Below are positions 29,344 to 38,762 of a stretch of 64,000 nucleotides of DNA, piece after piece. This DNA comes from Bifidobacterium reuteri DSM 23975 (lineage in GTDB: Bacteria; Actinomycetota; Actinomycetes; Actinomycetales; Bifidobacteriaceae): the NCBI RefSeq assembly GCF_000741695.1, contig NZ_JGZK01000003.1, forward strand, positions 186,001 to 250,000. The letters run 5' to 3'. The notes under the pieces are model-generated. The model was not told where the DNA came from. It saw nothing but the letters and a program-made list of their open reading frames with translations, and ran no database searches. How positions within the stretch are numbered: the stretch's first letter is position 1; every line of letters begins with the position of its first letter. Both the position numbers and the translations under genes were made by a program.

Positions 29344-29799
29344 TCATTGTTTCCCGGCACGGTCGAGTGCCGTCTGCAAAATCACCACTGCCGACTGCTG
29401 ATCGACCAAGGGTCTGTGCTTCTTCGAGGATTTGTTCGCCTCGAATAACTGGCGATGCGCACTGACCGTAGTCAATCGTTCATCAACGAATAGTACTTGA
29501 GGAACCTGATACCGCGCCGACGCATCAGGATGCAAGGTCTGCAAGCGCTTTTCCAGATTCGCAGCCCAGCGACGGGCCTTTTTCGCGCTTTTCCCTTCGG
29601 TACCGTCCATCTGCAACGGCAATCCCACGACCACATGGGTGACGTGCTCGTCCTCAATCACATCGATCACGTCGTCGATGGCATAGAAATAATCACCGGC
29701 AACGTAAATATCGCCGGCCGGGTGTGCAAAGGTCAGCTCCGGGTCGGACAGTGCCAGTCCGACCCGGGCATTACCCAAATCAACGCCTAGCCAAACCAC
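29344..29799 (-). CDS. ruvX: YqgF/RuvX-family nuclease (pre-16S rRNA processing)
   Basis: A 151-residue RNase H-fold protein. The N-terminal LGVDLGNARVGLALSD carries the first catalytic aspartate; VVGLPLQMDGTEG and FVDERLTTVSAHRQL supply the later conserved acidic residues. The family was named as a Holliday junction resolvase, but evidence in E. coli favours 16S rRNA 5'-end maturation. It lies between alaS (5-base gap) and mltG, the classic alaS-yqgF-mltG order of Gram-positives. Confidence 0.92.
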   Translation of the reverse strand: MVWLGVDLGNARVGLALSDPELTFAHPAGDIYVAGDYFYAIDDVIDVIEDEHVTHVVVGLPLQMDGTEGKSAKKARRWAANLEKRLQTLHPDASARYQVPQVLFVDERLTTVSAHRQLFEANKSSKKHRPLVDQQSAVVILQTALDRAGKQ

Positions 29800-29804
29800 A
29801 GGCG

Positions 29805-32486
29805 TCAGGCTTTCTGCGCCTCGTGCTTCAACGCCTCGAGCGCTTCATCGATCTTGGACGGGTCCGCACCGCCACCCTGGGCGAAGTCCGGCTTGCCGCC
29901 GCCGCCACCGCCGAGGATCTTGGATGCGCCGCGCACCAGATCGCCGGCCTTGATGCCGGCCTTACGGGCGGCATCGTTGGTGGCCACAGCGACCATCGGC
30001 TTGTCATCCTCATTCACACCGGCGAGGGCCACAATCGCAGGAGCGTCATCACCGAGCTGGGCGCGGATATCCAGCACCGTCTTGCGCAATGCGTCGAACG
30101 TGCCGAAATGACCGACGTTCTTGACAGCGGCCTTCACCGGAGCGTTCGAGGCCTTGGCCTCGGCCACCAGAGCCGGTACGGCTGCTGCAAGCTGCCCTTC
30201 ATACATGGCGGCCAGACGGCGGTCGGATTCCTTGAGCTTGGCGAGCAGCGTGTTGATACGCTCGGCAAGCTCGTCGGGACGCGCATTCAGCTTGTCGGAC
30301 AGCTGGGAGACCAACGCATGCTCGCGGGCGTTGAAGTCGTAAGCCCCCTGGCCCACGACCGCGTCGACACGACGCACGCCCTGACCGATGGATGCCTCGG
30401 AGAGGATGTTGACCATGCCGATCTTGCCGACATGGTCGACGTGGGTGCCGCCGCACAGCTCGCGGCTCCATCCATCCTCGCCGATGGAGACCACGCGCAC
30501 GATGTCGCCGTACTTCTCACCGAACAGGTGCATCGCGCCGAGCGCGATGGCGTCATCGAACTTCATCTCCTTGGTGGTCACGGCGAGGTTGTCGCGCAGC
30601 TTGTCGTTGACACGCTCCTCGACTGCGGAGATCACGGACTTGGCCGGGGCCTTCGACCACTGGAAGTCGAAGCGCAAACGGTTCGGAGCGTCTTCGGAAC
30701 CGCGCTGGGTGGCCTGCGGGCCAAGTTCCTCGCGCAGCGCCTTGTGCACCATGTGAGTGGCGGTGTGGGAGCGGGCGATGGCGCCACGACGGTTCAGATC
30801 GATGTTGGCGTTGACTTCAGCGCCCACGACCAAAGTGCCTTCGGTCAGACGGCACTGGTGGACGATGAGGTCCTTGATCGGCTTCTGCACGTCATCGACC
30901 TCGAGCACGGCACCATCGTCGGACAGGATCTCACCCTGATCGGCGAGCTGGCCACCAGCCTCCGCATAGAACGGGGTGCGGTCGAGGATGACCTCGATGT
31001 TGGCCGGGCCCGTGACTGCCGGCACGGATCCCTTGCCCTCCTGCATGATGCCGATGACCTTGGCCCGTGCGGACATGTCGGTGTAGCCGAGGAAGTCGAT
31101 GGGCTTGGCCAGGGTCTTCTTGAAGTCGTCGTAGACCGACAGGTCCACGTTGTGGCGCTTCTTCAGAGCATCGGCGCGGGCGCGGGACTTCTGCTCGGCC
31201 ATGAGCTCGCGGAACTTGCCCTCATCCACCTTGACGCCCTGTTCGGCGGCCATTTCGAGGGTCAGCTCAATCGGGAAACCGTACGTGTCGTGCAGCTTGA
31301 AGGCGTCCTCACCGCTCACTTCAGGCTCGGAGGAACCGCTCTTGGCCTTGTTCACGGCCACGTCGAGGATGGTGGTACCGGTTTCCAGCGTGCGGCGGAA
31401 CGCGTCTTCCTCACCGTATGCGGATTCGGACACCTCATGGAAGGTGTCGTTGAGCTCGGGGTAGCTGGCCTCCATTGCGGTCTTGGAGGTCGGGAAGAGG
31501 GTGGGGAGCACCGGCTGCGTGACGCCGAGCATGCGCATCGAACGCACAGTACGACGCAGCAGGCGGCGCAGCACGTATCCACGGCCCACATTGGACGGGC
31601 GTACGCCGTCGGACATGATCATCAGAGCGGAACGCACATGGTCGGCCACGACGCGGAAGCGCACGTCGGCGTCCGCATCCTCACCGTACTTCAGTCCGGA
31701 GAGCTGCTCGGCGGCCTCGATGACCGGGAAGACCTCATCGGTCTCATAGATGTTGTTCTTGCCCTGCATCAGGTAGGCCAGACGTTCCAGGCCTGCGCCG
31801 GTATCGATGTTCTTGTTCTCAAGCTCGCCGACGATATGCAGGTCGGTCTTGGACTTGACGTTGTCGACCTCGTAGTTCTCGAACACCAAGTCCCAGATCT
31901 CGATGTAGCGGTTCTCGTCGGCGATCGGGCCGCCTTCCTTGCCGAACTCGGGGCCACGGTCGACGTAGATCTCGGAGCAGGGGCCGCCGGGGCCGGGACC
32001 GCCGGTGGTCCAGAAGTTGTCTTCCATGCCCATCTTCTGGATGTGCTCGGGGTCGACGCCCTCGTTGATCCACAGGGAACGGGCCTCGTCATCGTCGGTG
32101 AACGTGGTCATCCACAGCTTTTCCGGGTCGAAACCGTAGCCGCCCTCGCTCTGCGGCGTGGTCAGCAGCTCCCATGCATAGTGGATGGCCTCCTCCTTGA
32201 AGTAGTCACCGAAGGAGAAGTTGCCCAGCATCTGGAAGAAGGTGCCGTGACGGGTGGTCTTGCCCACCTCGTCGATGTCGAGGGTGCGCACGCACTTCTG
32301 ATTGGATGCCATACGATGCTTCGGCGGAGTCTGCTCACCCATCAGATAGGGGATGAACGGCACCATGCCGGCGATGGTGAACAGCGTGGTCGGATTCGGG
32401 GAGATCAGCGACGCCGAAGGTACGACGAGATGGTCGTGCTTGGCGAAGTAATCGAGATATCGCTTTGCGATTTCCGCAGTGCGCAT
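29805..32486 (-). CDS. alaS: Alanyl-tRNA synthetase
   Basis: An 893-residue class II synthetase. The N-terminal catalytic domain has [19 protein letters not shown] and [19 protein letters not shown]. The editing domain has the zinc ligands in [15 protein letters not shown] and [13 protein letters not shown]. The glycine-rich [15 protein letters not shown] near the C-terminus is the C-Ala domain signature. Length is normal. The start has AAGGAG upstream. It is followed directly by ruvX and mltG. Confidence 0.97.
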   Translation of the reverse strand: MRTAEIAKRYLDYFAKHDHLVVPSASLISPNPTTLFTIAGMVPFIPYLMGEQTPPKHRMASNQKCVRTLDIDEVGKTTRHGTFFQMLGNFSFGDYFKEEAIHYAWELLTTPQSEGGYGFDPEKLWMTTFTDDDEARSLWINEGVDPEHIQKMGMEDNFWTTGGPGPGGPCSEIYVDRGPEFGKEGGPIADENRYIEIWDLVFENYEVDNVKSKTDLHIVGELENKNIDTGAGLERLAYLMQGKNNIYETDEVFPVIEAAEQLSGLKYGEDADADVRFRVVADHVRSALMIMSDGVRPSNVGRGYVLRRLLRRTVRSMRMLGVTQPVLPTLFPTSKTAMEASYPELNDTFHEVSESAYGEEDAFRRTLETGTTILDVAVNKAKSGSSEPEVSGEDAFKLHDTYGFPIELTLEMAAEQGVKVDEGKFRELMAEQKSRARADALKKRHNVDLSVYDDFKKTLAKPIDFLGYTDMSARAKVIGIMQEGKGSVPAVTGPANIEVILDRTPFYAEAGGQLADQGEILSDDGAVLEVDDVQKPIKDLIVHQCRLTEGTLVVGAEVNANIDLNRRGAIARSHTATHMVHKALREELGPQATQRGSEDAPNRLRFDFQWSKAPAKSVISAVEERVNDKLRDNLAVTTKEMKFDDAIALGAMHLFGEKYGDIVRVVSIGEDGWSRELCGGTHVDHVGKIGMVNILSEASIGQGVRRVDAVVGQGAYDFNAREHALVSQLSDKLNARPDELAERINTLLAKLKESDRRLAAMYEGQLAAAVPALVAEAKASNAPVKAAVKNVGHFGTFDALRKTVLDIRAQLGDDAPAIVALAGVNEDDKPMVAVATNDAARKAGIKAGDLVRGASKILGGGGGGKPDFAQGGGADPSKIDEALEALKHEAQKA

Positions 32487-32628
32487 GACGGGATGTACTC
32501 CTTGTTGGTTGCTGACGCAGGTGCGCCTTGGGTTAAATGGAAAGACCTTGCTTGATAGGTGAAGGATTCGGACCTGTGCGGAACGGCACCGTCGGAAGGA
32601 TTCACGATGCGATGCCGTTTGAGACCGG

Positions 32629-32865
32629 TCAGTCGGCCTGCACGTTGTATCGGCTGTTCAACTCAGCCTCACGGGCCCGGCGTGCAGTGTTGAATTCATT
32701 GACCAGCCCTTCGAGCGTCCGCATGGGAACATTGCTCTGATCGGGGCCAAGCAGGAACTGCCGGGCCGCATCAGGAGTGTTGGCCTTGACATATGCCTGG
32801 GCTTTGGTGACTGCCACGATGCCGATGGCCACACCGACGCCGACCCAGAAGATGCGTTTGAACAT
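32629..32865 (-). CDS. Small membrane-anchored protein of unknown function
   Basis: A 78-residue protein with one N-terminal hydrophobic helix ([18 protein letters not shown]) and a charged C-terminal part that may form a helix ([20 protein letters not shown]). I do not recognise a named family. Its ATG overlaps the stop of the DUF948 gene (TGATG), and alaS begins about 140 bases downstream. In several actinobacteria two small membrane proteins precede alaS in this way, so this is likely a genuine gene coupled to its neighbour. Function unknown. Confidence 0.75.
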   Translation of the reverse strand: MFKRIFWVGVGVAIGIVAVTKAQAYVKANTPDAARQFLLGPDQSNVPMRTLEGLVNEFNTARRAREAELNSRYNVQAD

Positions 32866-33266
32866 CACTCCCCCTTCTGAGTGTTTCCGGTATCACCGGC
32901 TTGGGCACCGGCGTGTCCGGCCAGGAAAGACTGGGCGGTGGACTTGAGCGCATACACGGCAGATGCGATCTTGATGACAGGCTTGCCGAGGAACGAACCA
33001 TACAGATCGGTCAGCGCACCGACGTTGTTGGCCGTGGTGGAGGCGGCCGCGGAAATGCGATTCACGTCCTCCAACGATTTGTTGACCTGCTTGACGGTGG
33101 TCACACCTTCATCCAGTGCGGGGATGGCGTGTTCACCGGACTCCTTGACGGTCTGCGCAATCTGATCAAACATCTTGCCAAGTCTGATCAGCGGATAGAT
33201 CATGAAACCGGCCAGTACTGCGAACGCGATGGCCGCGATCAGGCCAGCGATCTCTCCGACTCCCAT
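32865..33266 (-). CDS. DUF948-family membrane protein
   Basis: A 133-residue protein with an N-terminal membrane helix (IAGLIAAIAFAVLAGFMIYP) and a long amphipathic helical region (about 30-85) with a heptad-like pattern, then a short hydrophobic stretch and a Gly/Ala-rich tail. This is the DUF948 layout; related proteins have been called general stress proteins. AAGGAGG stands before the ATG at 33266, which fixes the start. It is coupled to the small protein downstream and then alaS. The biochemical role is unknown. Confidence 0.8.
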   Translation of the reverse strand: MGVGEIAGLIAAIAFAVLAGFMIYPLIRLGKMFDQIAQTVKESGEHAIPALDEGVTTVKQVNKSLEDVNRISAAASTTANNVGALTDLYGSFLGKPVIKIASAVYALKSTAQSFLAGHAGAQAGDTGNTQKGE

Positions 33267-33383
33267 TGTTTCCTCCTTGAGGTCACATATACTCGCACAA
33301 GGGTAGCACTCATTGCCTATTTCTTCACGCCGCCGCACTCGAGCCCCACATCGGCACCGGGTTTACACCGGTTGTTTCACCGG

Positions 33384-34067
33384 CTATTTGCCATACGACA
33401 TTATGGTCACGGCGTCGGCGAATGGCTTGTCGGTGTCATATTCGATCACGGTCACCGAACCGTTGGCCGGCCGTTCGCTCAGATCCAGATCGGGACCGCC
33501 GAATCGATGCGCCAGACTGAGCAGGGTGTTGCCATGAGAGATCTGCAGAACGTCGTCGCCGTCGCGAAGATGCGGATTCGTTGCGATCAGGCGGAAGGCG
33601 CCTTCCACTCGCTCCCAGTATTCCTGATCCGACTCGGCATCATGGAAGGGGTCCGCCTCTTTGAGGAAATCACGGGACGCGGCAAGGCCGAAACGCTTCA
33701 CGATCTCGTTGTAGGTCTTGGCGCCATGAGGCGCGCCTGCGGCGTACCATGCCATGGACATGTCGAGGCCTTCGTAATAGCCATAGAATTGTTCACGGAA
33801 ATGCATGTCCGCAATCAGTTCGGGGCGCGCGTTGCCAGCCTGCTCGTTGATGTCCAGAATCGTCTCGGCGGTCTGCTGCGCGCGTGTGGTATCCGAGCAG
33901 TATGCGGCGGCAAAGGTCAGACCCTTGAGCCGTTCTCCGGCCCTTGCGGCATCGGCGATGCCGGATTCGGTCAGCGGCGAGTTGGACCAGCCCTGAAGCC
34001 GATTGTATCGGTTGAAATAGGTCTGCCCATGGCGGACCAGATGCAGATGAAGAATCATGATGACCAT
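33384..34067 (-). CDS. Histidine phosphatase family protein (phosphoglycerate mutase-like), first
   Basis: A protein of about 227 residues in the branch-1 histidine phosphatase superfamily. The catalytic motif HLVRHGQTYFNRYNRLQGW holds the phosphohistidine. CSDTTRAQQTAETIL and the late SHGNTLLSLAHRF add the remaining active-site arginine and histidine. It is more like broad-specificity phosphatases than glycolytic dPGM, because the spacing and the insert after RHGQTYFN differ. Three starts are possible (34115, 34067, 34058), none with a good ribosome binding site. It lies between the rpsD terminator and the DUF948 gene. Confidence 0.82.
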   Translation of the reverse strand: MVIMILHLHLVRHGQTYFNRYNRLQGWSNSPLTESGIADAARAGERLKGLTFAAAYCSDTTRAQQTAETILDINEQAGNARPELIADMHFREQFYGYYEGLDMSMAWYAAGAPHGAKTYNEIVKRFGLAASRDFLKEADPFHDAESDQEYWERVEGAFRLIATNPHLRDGDDVLQISHGNTLLSLAHRFGGPDLDLSERPANGSVTVIEYDTDKPFADAVTIMSYGK

Positions 34068-34189
34068 GCTACGCGCCGGTGCCGCTTGGCTGCAACGATT
34101 CAGCCATGTCGTCACCTCCGATGGCGCGGTTGCGCCCTTTGCACCCGCGTTATGGCAGAATCGTTGCGGATAGGTGCCCGAAAACGCAG

Positions 34190-34217
34190 GAACCCCGCGC
34201 TGTTCGGCGCGGGGTTC
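34190..34217 (-). terminator. Terminator of rpsD
   Basis: GAACCCCGCGC (34190-34200) pairs perfectly with 34207-34217 around a 6-base loop. On the minus strand CTGCGTTTTC follows. Confidence 0.8.
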
Positions 34218-34259
34218 GAGCGGTATGTCCTGGATTGTTGTTGACCAGAGGGGCCCGGA

Positions 34260-34886
34260 TCAGCGGGCGTAGTATTCGACCACGTACTGGATGTTGACCT
34301 GGACCGGGATCTCTTCGACGGCCGGCTTGCGGGTCAGGGTGGCCTTCAGGGATGCCAGGTTCACGTCGAGGTAACCGGGGACCGCAGGCAGCACATCGCG
34401 GTGCACGCCTTCGGCAGCGATCTGGAACGGAACCATGGTCTGGCTCTTGGCCTTGACCTGAATGGTCTGGCCGGGCTTGACACGGTAGGACGGGCGATCC
34501 ACGATGTTGCCGTCAACGAGGATGTGACGGTGGACCACGAACTGACGGGCCTGGGCGGTGGTGCGGGCGAAGCCGGCACGCAGCACCAGGTTGTCAAGAC
34601 GGGACTCGAGGTCGATCAGCATGGCGTTACCGGTCTGGCCGGCGACGCGGGTGCCCTCTTCGTAAGCGCGGCGAAGCTGCTTCTCGGACACGCCGTACTG
34701 GGCGCGCAGACGCTGCTTCTCACGCATACGCACCGCGTAATCGGATTCGGTGCGGCGGCGGTCACGGCCGTGCTCGCCAGGAGCGTACGGACGCTTTTCG
34801 AAAATGCGCTGAGCCTTCGGGGTCAGTGCGATGCCGAGGGCGCGGGACAGGCGCACCTGACGGCGAGAACGCTGAACGTTCGTCAT
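34260..34886 (-). CDS. rpsD: 30S ribosomal protein S4
   Basis: A 208-residue primary 16S rRNA-binding protein. MTNVQRSRRQVRLSRALGI starts it and KRPYAPGEHG follows; the S4 RNA-binding fold lies near RLDNLVLRAGFARTTAQARQ and VHRHILVDGNIVDRPSY. The reading frame extends 40 codons upstream, but AAGGA precedes the ATG at 34886 and homology begins there. It lacks the zinc-binding cysteines of some S4 proteins (C- form). It is monocistronic with a strong terminator. In bifidobacteria it stands apart from the main ribosomal operon, as here. Confidence 0.96.
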   Translation of the reverse strand: MTNVQRSRRQVRLSRALGIALTPKAQRIFEKRPYAPGEHGRDRRRTESDYAVRMREKQRLRAQYGVSEKQLRRAYEEGTRVAGQTGNAMLIDLESRLDNLVLRAGFARTTAQARQFVVHRHILVDGNIVDRPSYRVKPGQTIQVKAKSQTMVPFQIAAEGVHRDVLPAVPGYLDVNLASLKATLTRKPAVEEIPVQVNIQYVVEYYAR

Positions 34887-35106
34887 TTGGATTGTTCCTT
34901 CTGTCGTTATTTGAACGGAACGTCTGGCTTCAGCATGATGCCGGACGCTGAGTCGGGCCTCTCCAACGCTTCGTCGTGATCGCTCACGAGCGACCTTCAT
35001 TCTCACGAACGCCGGCCGCCGACCCGTTGATGGGCTATGACTCCAGACGGCATCCGCCTTTCGGCAGACACCAAGAAAAAGATTTTACGCGCAGCCCATG
35101 GACAAT

Positions 35107-35146
35107 GCGGCCTGCCGCGAAGGGCGCCTATTGAGAAGGTCGCTAG
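35107..35146 (+). repeat. 40-bp direct repeat, copy 1
   Basis: Identical to 35329-35368, 222 bases away. It begins GCGGCCTGCCGCGAAGGGCG and ends GAGAAGGTCGCTAG. This copy is isolated from the uvrD coding sequence. Confidence 0.9.
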
Positions 35147-35183
35147 TAGATTGTCTCACTGATAATTGAGTACTGCATCTAGA

Positions 35184-35235
35184 TCTCTCCCCCAGTCAGC
35201 TTCGCTGCCAGCCCCCCTCATCAGAGGGGGCCAAC
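35184..35235. repeat. Dispersed palindromic repeat, copy 3
   Basis: Leader TCTCTCCCCCAGTCAGCTTC, then GCTGCCAGCCCCCCTCATCA, then GAGGGGGCC. It has the same two-hairpin layout as 5681-5729 and 24571-24617. Confidence 0.65.
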
Positions 35236-35328
35236 AACACTCAGACACATGCAAGACGGAGCGCTAGAGCTTCTCACTGGCTGAGCCGTCAAACGGGCAG
35301 CCCAGCGGGCTGACCGTAGGCGAAGTGA

Positions 35329-35368
35329 GCGGCCTGCCGCGAAGGGCGCCTATTGAGAAGGTCGCTAG
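35329..35368 (+). repeat. 40-bp direct repeat, copy 2 (overlaps the uvrD stop)
   Basis: Identical to 35107-35146. Its last four bases include the uvrD stop codon (complement at 35365-35367). Confidence 0.9.
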
Positions 35369-35386
35369 AGCTTCTCAATAGGCGCC
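35345..35386 (-). terminator. Hairpin across the uvrD 3' end
   Basis: A perfect 16-bp inverted repeat (35345-35360 with 35371-35386) has a 10-base loop that holds the uvrD stop codon. One arm is coding (the last codons, APIEKL). It probably acts as terminator or mRNA 3' protection, though no T tract follows. Confidence 0.6.
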
Positions 35387-37989
35387 ACACGAAGCATCAG
35401 ACGTTTGACGCCGGCGGAGCCGAAATCGACGGTGATCACGGATTTGATGCCCTTGTCCTCGAGCGCGGTGACCTTCCCCAGTCCGAACTTGTCATGGCTG
35501 ATCATGTCCCCCACGGCAAAATCAGCGATAGACAGGCCATTGTCCTTGCCGAGCTTGGATCCGGCACTGCCGCCAGCAGCCGCCGAGGACTTGGGGGCGA
35601 CACGACGTATGGTGACCTTCCCGCCACGAGATCGTCCAAAGGAATCCGATGAGCCTGACCGGGAGCCGTATGACGATGAGCCAGACCGGGAACGAGAGCC
35701 ATACGTGGAACCGCCATCACGGGAGCCATGCCACGACGAGCCGCCATAGGAGGACCCATACCGCGACCCGTAGGAGGAAACCGAACCTCGACCGCCGAAT
35801 GTGGCGGAGCCACCGAATGTCGTGCCACCGAAATCGTCGTCATCCCATCCGCCGAAATCGTCTGCGAAACCGTCGGATTCCCAGCTCGAACGCATCCGTT
35901 CCACACCGGCTTCCTTACGCTTCCAGTCAATGAGCTCCTGGGGTATTTCGTCGAGGAACTGACTTGGCATCATGTCCGCGGCCTGTCCCCACTGCGAGCG
36001 CACGGCGGCGCGCGTCACATAGAGGCGGCGCTTGGCCCGGGTGATGCCCACATACGCCAGTCGCCGTTCCTCCTGCAGTTCCGTGGTGTCTTCCATCGAG
36101 CGCGAATGCGGGAAGGTGCCTTGTTCCATGCCGGTCAGGAACACCACCGGGTATTCGAGACCCTTGGCGGTGTGCAACGTCATCAGCGTCACCTTGCCTG
36201 AATCCTCCTGCTCACCGGGCAGCTGGTCGGAGTCGGCTACGAGCGCGGTGGTCTCGAGGAATTGGGAGAGCGTGGCGTCCGGCGTGTTCTGCTCGAATTC
36301 CGCGGCGGTGGACTGCAACTGGGACAGGTTTTCCAGTCGCGAGGCATCCTGCGGGTCGACGGATTTCTCCAGTTCGGCGCGAAGCCCCGAGCGTTCAAGG
36401 ACCTCAGCCACGATTTCACTCGGCTTGGAATCGTGGGCACGGGTGAATTGCGAGAGTGATCCCATCAATTCGCGGAACGATTTGAGCAGGGTGGCGGTCC
36501 GGGTGGGTACGTCGTCGATCTGCTCCACATGCATCAACGCGTAGAAGAAACTGGTGCCGTGTTCGCGCGCATAGGAGAGCAGCACGCCTTCCGCACGGTC
36601 TCCGAGGCCGCGCTTGGGCACGTTGAGGATACGCCTCAGGTTCACATCGTCGTCCGGGTTCACCAACGCTTGCAGATAGGCCAGGGCATCCTTGATCTCA
36701 CGACGTTCGTAGAACTTGGTGCCGCCCACCAGCTGGTACGGCAGTCCCGCGTTGATCAGCGCCTCCTCCAACGACCGGGACTGCGCGTTGGCGCGGTACA
36801 TGATGGCCATGTCCGAGTATGCGATGGATTCCTCGGCATGCAGACGCGCGATTTCCCCGGCCACCCATTGGGCCTCCTGTTGAGCGTTATCCGCCGCATA
36901 CCCCACGATGGGCTCGCCTTTGCCGAGCGCCGTCCATAGCTTCTTCGGCTTGCGTCCCTCGTTGTTGCTGATCACCGCGTTCGCGGCATCCAGAATGGTT
37001 TGCGTGGAGCGATAGTTCTGCTCCAGCATGATGGTCTTGGCGTTGGGGAAATCCTGTTCGAAGTCCTGTATGTTGCGGATGTCGGCACCACGGAACGCGT
37101 AGATCGACTGATCGGAATCGCCTACGACCGTAATCCAGGCAGGACCGGTTTTGCCCGCATTCGGCGCTCCCGGCACCGGCCGATCCCCCGAGTCCACGCC
37201 CGCAAGCTCGCGTACGAGCACATACTGGGCATGATTGGTGTCCTGATACTCATCCACAAGAATGTAGCGGAACCGATGATGGTAGTACTCGGCGACGGTC
37301 GGGTCGGCGCGCAGCAGCTCCACGGTCCGGCCGATCAGATCATCGAAATCAACGGCGTTGGCGAGCGCCAGACGGTGCTCGTATTCCGCATAGATCACCG
37401 CATAGATGGCTTCGAGATCGCCCACTGTGCCGAATTGGTAACCGCGCTGTCCGGGGGTGAAGTCCGGGGCGTGCAGCGCCAGATACTCCTTCCATCCAGT
37501 CAGATTGTTCTTGAGGTCGGATATATGCCCGAGGATGGAACGCGGGGTGTATCGCTTGATATCCAGATTGAATTCGGTGGCGATGATCTTAATCAGCCGC
37601 TCGGAGTCGGCGGAATCATAGATGGAGAAACCGGACTTGAGCCCTATGGATTTGCCGTCGCGTCTCAGAATCCGCACGCATGCGGAGTGGAAGGTGGACA
37701 CCCACATGCGTTGGGCCACCGGTCCGATGAGCGTGGCGAGACGCTCGCGCATCTCGGCGGCTGCCTTGTTGGTGAAGGTGATGGCGAGCACCTGGCTGGG
37801 CCATGCGCCGAACTGACTGAGAATCCATGCGATACGGCGAGTGAGCACACGGGTCTTGCCGGAACCTGCACCGGCGCCGATGAGCAGCGCCTGACCGCGA
37901 TATTGCACCGCCTCCGACTGCTGAGGATTGAGGTCCCCTACGAGTTCCTGGGCGCTTCGCGCTATGACTTCCGGTTCCTCGAACACCAT
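35365..37989 (-). CDS. pcrA: UvrD/PcrA-type superfamily 1 DNA helicase with SYG-rich linker
   Basis: An 874-residue 3'-5' helicase for nucleotide excision repair and replication-conflict removal. Walker A GAGAGSGKT is at residues 38-46; VDEYQDTNHAQY, VVGDSDQSIYAFRGAD, MLEQNYRST, LMTLHTAKGLEYP and VGITRAKRRLYV are all present. GGGGAG precedes the ATG at 37989. At about residues 722-790, between the helicase core and a C-terminal Tudor-like domain (VGDMISHDKFGLGKV), lies a 69-residue stretch built of Gly, Ser, Tyr and Arg with many SYG and YGSR units. PcrA C-termini are variable, but this is much more repetitive than usual. It diverges from xpt. Confidence 0.93.
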   Translation of the reverse strand: MVFEEPEVIARSAQELVGDLNPQQSEAVQYRGQALLIGAGAGSGKTRVLTRRIAWILSQFGAWPSQVLAITFTNKAAAEMRERLATLIGPVAQRMWVSTFHSACVRILRRDGKSIGLKSGFSIYDSADSERLIKIIATEFNLDIKRYTPRSILGHISDLKNNLTGWKEYLALHAPDFTPGQRGYQFGTVGDLEAIYAVIYAEYEHRLALANAVDFDDLIGRTVELLRADPTVAEYYHHRFRYILVDEYQDTNHAQYVLVRELAGVDSGDRPVPGAPNAGKTGPAWITVVGDSDQSIYAFRGADIRNIQDFEQDFPNAKTIMLEQNYRSTQTILDAANAVISNNEGRKPKKLWTALGKGEPIVGYAADNAQQEAQWVAGEIARLHAEESIAYSDMAIMYRANAQSRSLEEALINAGLPYQLVGGTKFYERREIKDALAYLQALVNPDDDVNLRRILNVPKRGLGDRAEGVLLSYAREHGTSFFYALMHVEQIDDVPTRTATLLKSFRELMGSLSQFTRAHDSKPSEIVAEVLERSGLRAELEKSVDPQDASRLENLSQLQSTAAEFEQNTPDATLSQFLETTALVADSDQLPGEQEDSGKVTLMTLHTAKGLEYPVVFLTGMEQGTFPHSRSMEDTTELQEERRLAYVGITRAKRRLYVTRAAVRSQWGQAADMMPSQFLDEIPQELIDWKRKEAGVERMRSSWESDGFADDFGGWDDDDFGGTTFGGSATFGGRGSVSSYGSRYGSSYGGSSWHGSRDGGSTYGSRSRSGSSSYGSRSGSSDSFGRSRGGKVTIRRVAPKSSAAAGGSAGSKLGKDNGLSIADFAVGDMISHDKFGLGKVTALEDKGIKSVITVDFGSAGVKRLMLRVAPIEKL

Positions 37990-38111
37990 GTACTCCCCTT
38001 TCGTGCGACATTCATATCTACCATATGCGCCGGTCAGCGTAAGCTGGTTTGCCATATCCTTCAGTTATCTGAAAACAGCTATTTCCATCTGACGCCAAGG
38101 AGGTAAACCCA

Positions 38112-38693
38112 TTGCAGGAACTCGAGGAGCGAATCCAGGCCGAGGGCACCGTCAAACCCGGCAATGTGCTGAAAGTGGACGCGTTTCTGAACCATCAGTG
38201 CGATGTGCGTCTGTTCGACCACATGGGCGCTGAATGGGCCAGGCACTTCGCCGGCAAAACCATCACCAAGATCCTCACCATCGAGGCTTCGGGCATCGGC
38301 ATCGCCTGTTGCGCGGCACGCCATTTCGGCGATGTGCCCGTGGTGTTCGCCAAGAAAGCCCAGTCCATCAATCTGGATGGCGACCAGTACACCACCACCG
38401 TGTACTCCTTCACCAAGCAGAAGGAGTTCCCGGTCATCGTCTCCAAGAAATACCTGAACCCTGGAGACCATGTTCTCCTTATCGATGATTTCCTGGCCAA
38501 CGGCAAGGCGCTGCGCGGCCTGATCGAGCTGTGCGAGGAGGCCGGCGCGGTCGTCGAAGGCATCGGCATCGCAGTGGAGAAAGGCTTCCAGGGCGGCGGC
38601 GACCAGCTGCGCGCCGACGGTTATGACGTGGACTCGCTGGCCATCGTGGAGTCCATGGACCCCGAGACCGGCAAGATTGAGTTCCGCCACTGA
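38112..38693 (+). CDS. xpt: Xanthine phosphoribosyltransferase
   Basis: A 193-residue salvage enzyme turning xanthine and PRPP into XMP. The PRPP-binding motif [14 protein letters not shown] is near residue 125, and [17 protein letters not shown] matches the Xpt substrate region. The start is TTG at 38112, placed seven bases after a perfect AAGGAGG; no ATG or GTG in frame fits. It is followed 69 bases later by the xanthine permease, giving the usual xpt-pbuX pair. I see no purine riboswitch in the 120 bases before it. Confidence 0.94.
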   Translation: MQELEERIQAEGTVKPGNVLKVDAFLNHQCDVRLFDHMGAEWARHFAGKTITKILTIEASGIGIACCAARHFGDVPVVFAKKAQSINLDGDQYTTTVYSFTKQKEFPVIVSKKYLNPGDHVLLIDDFLANGKALRGLIELCEEAGAVVEGIGIAVEKGFQGGGDQLRADGYDVDSLAIVESMDPETGKIEFRH

Positions 38694-38762
38694 GGGCACA
38701 CGCCGGTTCGCCGGACAGCGGACCGGCGTTCGTTGACATACGAGAGAATCAAGAGAGGATAT

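Larger units (their letters stand above)
34887..35364. other. rpsD-uvrD intergenic region built from repeats
   Basis: There is no gene in these 478 bases. The rpsD promoter and leader must lie between about 34887 and 35100 (a stretch AAAAAGATTTTACGC is at 35076-35090). From 35107 to the uvrD stop the DNA is made of repeats: two 40-bp copies of a segment next to the uvrD end, a third short copy of the uvrD end (35262-35276), and a dispersed palindromic element (35184-35235). Confidence 0.7.

Noticed and set aside
29724..32555. 943-codon plus-strand frame opposite alaS
   Set aside because: Antisense to alaS with shadow-type composition; no ribosome binding site or recognisable motif.
37990..38111. 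Purine or PRPP riboswitch before xpt
   Set aside because: Only 120 bases are available, shared with the divergent uvrD start, and I could not fold a three-way junction with the conserved loops.
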